This document shows positions 61,165-64,000 of a DNA stretch of 64,000 nucleotides, in pieces (position 1 is the stretch's first letter; the number at the start of each line of letters is the position of its first letter). The translations under genes were made by a program, and so were the position numbers. This stretch comes from JBGQMW01 sp963769845 (GTDB lineage Archaea; Thermoproteota; Bathyarchaeia; Bathyarchaeales; Bathycorpusculaceae), in the NCBI GenBank assembly GCA_963769845.1, contig CAVYNL010000012.1, positions 1 to 64,000 on the forward strand, given 5' to 3'. A model generated the notes under the pieces. It did no database searches. It was not told where the DNA came from and was given only the letters and a program-made list of their open reading frames with translations.

Positions 61165-61618
61165 CTATTCTATGCCCCATTTCTTGGTTACTTTCACTAT
61201 TGACGAAGATAACGAAAGCTACGATTACGAAAGTAATGACCGCTACCAAGAAATCGCCTATTCCGAATATTTGACCTCCATAGCCAGCCGGCGGGTTTCC
61301 TTGCGCATCGAATGTTGTTGAGGGAAACGCAATCTTGAAAGTGGCCAGATTGCCAAGTCCGGGTATTGCGAGACCTATTATAGGCATTACCAAGTCTTTG
61401 ACCAATGCCAACACTACTGCACCTAAGTAGATGCCGATGATGAAAGCAACTGCAAGCCCCATAACCTTGTATTTAGAGATGAAATCAACGAATTCCTTCC
61501 ACAGTCCCTTTGGTGGTGCAGGCGCTGAAGGAGCAGGCTTAGATTCCAGCAGTTCACGTATCTTCTTGAGTTCATTCAGCATTTTTTCTTCCATCGACAT
61601 TAAAACCACAGACCCCAA
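61165..61618 (-). CDS. mscL: Large-conductance mechanosensitive channel MscL, late frameshift
   Basis: A pressure-release channel of about 150 residues. The first amphipathic/pore helix is FVDFISKYKVMGLAVAFIIG, then VLALVKDLVMPIIGLAIPGL, a periplasmic loop, and the second helix GDFLVAVITFVIVAFVIF. A charged helix precedes the fold (MEEKMLNELKKIRELLESKP). The frame drifts after VIFVN; removing one A near 61200 gives the expected basic end VIVKVTKKWGIE and stop at 61165. It is therefore probably a read error. The start may be ATG 61600 (SMEEKM). Confidence 0.88.
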
Positions 61619-61772
61619 GTTATAGCCAACTAGCTTTTAAGATATTCGCCCAAAGTAAGTATTAGTCTTGAGCTTGGCAACACGCGCGTTGTCTTTATCC
61701 CACTCTAAAACTGGTCCCGCTTAGCGCGCATGTTTGTTCCGAAATTGGCCTAAAATGGTTTTTGTACGCACT

Positions 61773-61940
61773 TCATGACCTAGGGACAGTTTGGGCTTCA
61801 TGTCTGTTCTTGGCTTCTTTGGAGATTTTGTCCTCCTCGAACACAGGAGAAACGGGCACAACGCGCGCGTCTTTAGGAAGACCCTGCCCTTCATCAATGA
61901 ACTCGAAGGTTGCGTCTCCGTCTATGAATCGTTTGATAAG
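61773..61940 (-). pseudogene. Gene fragment, unknown family
   Basis: Open frame with no usable start: RFIDGDATFEFIDEGQGLPK, then DARVVPVSPVFEEDKISKEA. The text looks like a conserved archaeal protein body, cut upstream by a stop. A GACGCGCGCGTT tract lies inside it (61861-61872). Confidence 0.4.
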
Positions 61941-61945
61941 TCATG

Positions 61946-62220
61946 CTGAAGCGTATCTGTCAACGTGAGTGCCAGAATACCGCGGGAAGAACTTGGCTTC
62001 TGCGCTGACACGAAGAGCCATGAATTTTCTGTTCGAGAAAGGGATGAATTCTGTGGCTTTGTACGCTCAGGAACAAAACGTCGCATCAGTGACTATGTTG
62101 CGAAAACTAGGGTTCCGAGTTGGTCACCATTGGAAATTCATGCGTAAAAGCCTATTGGCCTGGCACGTATGTTTCAGAAAGACTGAAAGCAAATTGCTGA
62201 ACCTGGATATCTGGGGCTAA
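61946..62220 (+). pseudogene. GNAT acetyltransferase C-terminal fragment
   Basis: The frame contains EAYLST, an in-frame TGA at 61966-61968, then VPEYRGKNLASALTRRAMNF and LYAQEQNVASVTMLRKLGFR, the acetyl-CoA site and tail of a GNAT protein. The N-terminal half is absent and the neighbouring DNA is unrelated debris. It could be translated only from GTG 61969 as an inactive stub. Confidence 0.6.
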
Positions 62221-62699
62221 GAAGGCTTTCTGCTTTTTTCGTGGATGATGGTCTTTTCGTTTTCGAGTTCTCTAACCCTTGCTTCGATGAATTCTGCAAC
62301 TTTGTTCTGACTGTACTTTTTCTCTTCTCCTTGTTTCTGCAGTTGTTCCTTCAGCGTTTTCAAGACTTTGCCGACGTCGAACGGCTTGAGTATATAGGCG
62401 TTCGCACCTCTATTCACGGCGTCAACAGCGTTTTGCAGCGTCGGATAGCCCGTGATTATTACTTTCCTTATTTTTGGTGTTGTATCCTTCATCTTCGTAA
62501 GCAGCTCTATTCCTTCCATGTCGGGCAGGCGGATGTCGATCAAGGCCATATTGTAGTAATTCCTTCTTGTCCTCTCTATGGCCTCCTTTGCCGTGCCCAC
62601 GGATTCAACGTTGTAGCCTTCATCTTCAAGTATGGCTACCAACACTTTTCTTATGTTTTCATCATCGTCAACGATTAGTATTCTAGGAGCTTCGTCCAT
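62217..62699 (-). CDS. Response regulator (REC domain)
   Basis: 160 residues. A receiver domain with acidic pocket (ILIVDDDENIRKVLVAILED), phospho-acceptor Asp in MALIDIRLPDMEGIEL, the conserved Thr/Ser region (KVIITGYPT) and Lys in AYILKPFDV. A C-terminal helix (about 120-160) is charged and could be a coiled coil. There is no DNA-binding domain, so it may act by protein contact. It follows the two NitrOD5-like genes by 6 bases. No histidine kinase is in view. Confidence 0.93.
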   Translation of the reverse strand: MDEAPRILIVDDDENIRKVLVAILEDEGYNVESVGTAKEAIERTRRNYYNMALIDIRLPDMEGIELLTKMKDTTPKIRKVIITGYPTLQNAVDAVNRGANAYILKPFDVGKVLKTLKEQLQKQGEEKKYSQNKVAEFIEARVRELENEKTIIHEKSRKPS

Positions 62700-62705
62700 T
62701 TCTGT

Positions 62706-63020
62706 TCACCCTCTTGTAACTTGCCTCTTCGCGATGTCTACGTATCCCAGGATGTCAACGTTGTCTGTGTTCTCAACTTGTAGTCCAAGCTTGTTTTGGA
62801 GGCATTTTGTGATGGATTTTTCGATGATCTGCGCTCCAGGTCCGAAGATCCCTTCGAGTGCCTCCTTGAATTCTCTCAGCTTCGTTGGTATGTTCTCCTT
62901 TTTTATGTCAAAAGATTTCTCTAGGTGGAAGAAAATCGCCTGTTTCGAGGAGTCTCCTAATGGGCACAATCCTTCCTCGATTGCAGATATTAAGGTCTTG
63001 TCAAAGTTGTCTCGAACCAT
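62706..63020 (-). CDS. NitrOD5-type domain protein, copy 2
   Basis: 104 residues from ATG 63020. Contains the pattern GDSSKQAIFFHLEKSFDIKK, ENIPTKLREFKEALEGIFG, GPGAQIIEKSITKCLQNKLG, matching the NitrOD5 (small output or signalling) domain noted near archaeal two-component genes. It is paralogous to the upstream gene. An earlier start (63098) would add 26 residues unlike the family. Confidence 0.7.
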   Translation of the reverse strand: MVRDNFDKTLISAIEEGLCPLGDSSKQAIFFHLEKSFDIKKENIPTKLREFKEALEGIFGPGAQIIEKSITKCLQNKLGLQVENTDNVDILGYVDIAKRQVTRG

Positions 63021-63149
63021 GTAGGGTCCCCAAGGCAAGCTACCGTTCACCTTGAATGAAGCTTGACGAGCCCTCATAAAATACTTGTGAAGTGACAATA
63101 CAGATTGCTAAACAGCTAACTGCGCTCGAATGAAAAGGCCCAGGATCAG

Positions 63150-63491
63150 CTAGTTCTTCTTTTTCCCCTGTGAGAAATTGCGTTCGGCTGCTTTCACGTA
63201 ATCTGTGAATTTGAACTCTTTGCTTTCATCCCATTTCAGGACATCCATTTCTGGACCAATGTTTTCATGCAGCTTTTTCATTATCAGAACTTCCAAGAAG
63301 CGGGTTCCAGCTCCGAAGATCTTCTCCAGGCCTGTTTCAAAGTCCTCAACCCGACAGGGGATCTCGTCTCGGGGGATCTTAAACTTGCTTTCAAGGTGAT
63401 AATAGATCGCCTGCTTGGCAGAGTCCCCGAGAGATGAAAACGCGGCGTCCACTGCTTCGAGAAAACATTTCTGGAACGCTTTTTCCGTCAA
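63150..63491 (-). CDS. NitrOD5-type domain protein, copy 1
   Basis: 113 residues. GDSAKQAIYYHLESKFKIPR, DEIPCRVEDFETGLEKIFG, AGTRFLEVLIMKKLHENIG align with the next gene, so the two arose by duplication. The C-terminus is Lys-rich (NFSQGKKKN). It probably works with the downstream response regulator as a signal-output partner; this is inference from gene order. Confidence 0.7.
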   Translation of the reverse strand: MTEKAFQKCFLEAVDAAFSSLGDSAKQAIYYHLESKFKIPRDEIPCRVEDFETGLEKIFGAGTRFLEVLIMKKLHENIGPEMDVLKWDESKEFKFTDYVKAAERNFSQGKKKN

Positions 63492-63837
63492 CTCTGAGAT
63501 TCCTCTGAAGTCCCACTTCTAGGAAACTGTACTGCAGTATGTTCTTAATAAAGACTTCATGGATTCTTAAATCTAACCTCTCAGACTGTCTTCAAAGTCG
63601 GTCTGGCCTATATGTCGTCGCGTCCGCGCTAGGGCGTTGCTAAATCGAATTGTTTGTGTCAATTCCTGCGCGCGCTTTGGCGAAATATCACCAACAATAG
63701 TCTGAATCTGTTTGTTTATGAGATTTTGGATTATGCAATGTTGGAAAGTTCTAGTAGTCCTTGCTCTCACGGGTCAAACGGGTTCCGCGACGGACTTAAA
63801 TATTCATTTTCCTACAGCGTAGATAGGGACGATTCTT
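63492..63837. other. Divergent spacer with a weak ORF
   Basis: A 65-codon frame on the minus strand (63573-63770, IVGDISPKRAQELTQTIRFS) has protein-like text but only a GTG start and no promoter sign. A TGCGCGCGCT tract lies at 63667. A TATA box for the next gene lies at 63792-63799. Confidence 0.35.
63792..63800 (+). promoter_or_regulatory. TATA box for the gene at 63838
   Basis: GGACTTAAATATTC, with predicted transcription start about 63822 and a short leader. Confidence 0.5.
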
Positions 63838-64000
63838 ATGGTTTTTGCATTGTTTGTTAGAAAAAGGATGGAGACCCGCTTTCTTGCCTTTGCGTTGATA
63901 GCTGTGTGTTTTCTGTCTCTGTTCTTCTCAGCTGACCTTCTACGATCACGGGCCACCAATACGGAAGAACAGGGCAAAAGTGCATATTCTTCTGAGAGTG
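63838..64000 (+). CDS. Partial gene, N-terminal membrane protein
   Basis: ATG 63838 runs off the window. The 54 visible residues begin VFALFVRKRMETRFLAFALI and AVCFLSLFFSADLL, a cytoplasmic basic start and one membrane helix or signal, then a polar segment. A TATA box is 25-45 bases upstream. The function is not visible. Confidence 0.6.
   Translation, partial: MVFALFVRKRMETRFLAFALIAVCFLSLFFSADLLRSRATNTEEQGKSAYSSES

Noticed and set aside
1..64000. CRISPR arrays
   Set aside because: No regularly spaced direct repeats were found; the repeated motifs seen are short GC tracts or isolated duplications.

Overview
The window is a stretch of archaeal chromosome, most likely from the Thermoproteota and probably a Bathyarchaeia-like lineage. 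This placement is inferred from gene content; no database was searched. The main evidence is an unsplit RNA polymerase A subunit (A' and A'' in one 1273-residue chain) beside a single-gene RpoB, plus TBP, TFB, Alba, archaeal NusA and L30e, an intron-containing tRNA-Leu, TATA-box promoters with leaderless or short-leader transcripts, and frequent TTG/GTG starts. Metabolism looks anaerobic: class III ribonucleotide reductase with its activase, a tungstate transporter, and an AdoCbl-dependent acyl-CoA mutase.

Layout. 0-8.4 kb: a secreted DUF4114 protein, a frameshifted membrane-anchored caspase-fold protein, DUF5752 and Lrp regulators, a VapBC pair, a DUF1893-thioredoxin-small membrane protein set, NadA, tRNA-Leu(CAA) and a HExxH protein. 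8.5-16.8 kb: the RNA polymerase operon rpoB-rpoA-rpl30e-nusA plus a 59-residue membrane protein. Converging on it (16.8-20.5 kb) is a four-gene operon for a short SMC ATPase, a kleisin-like protein, a MAGE/Nse3-like winged-helix (KITE) protein and a TFS-like zinc-ribbon protein. I regard this as the most interesting system here. 20.7-24.7 kb: a cohesin-dockerin surface protein and a membrane-anchored subtilase. 24.8-28.4 kb: an acyl-CoA mutase operon with its MeaB chaperone and cobalamin adenosyltransferase. 28.5-33.5 kb: thiolase-superfamily and DUF35 genes, two of which lack the usual nucleophilic cysteine.

33.6-41.5 kb is rich in small zinc-ribbon and very basic proteins, together with TBP, a Cren7-like zinc protein, TFB, a GT4 glycosyltransferase and Alba. 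Its spacers hold decayed gene pieces, including an IS110-type transposase fragment. 41.7-50.1 kb: surface proteins, HAD, GNAT, an orphan TOBE protein, ModE and TupABC, whose binding protein carries an N-terminal dockerin. 50.2-55.2 kb: surface and enzyme genes, then an unusual two-domain, eukaryote-like RpoH lying far from rpoB. 55.2-58.5 kb: nrdR-nrdD-nrdG. 58.7-64 kb: a broken GNAT gene, MFS, MscL, gene debris, and a response regulator with two NitrOD5-type paralogues.

Two caveats apply. First, at least six single-base frameshifts interrupt otherwise well-preserved genes (including rpoB), so read or assembly indels are likely. Second, alternating GC tracts (GCGCGC and longer) are concentrated in spacers, and several sit exactly at the edges of gene fragments or partial duplications.
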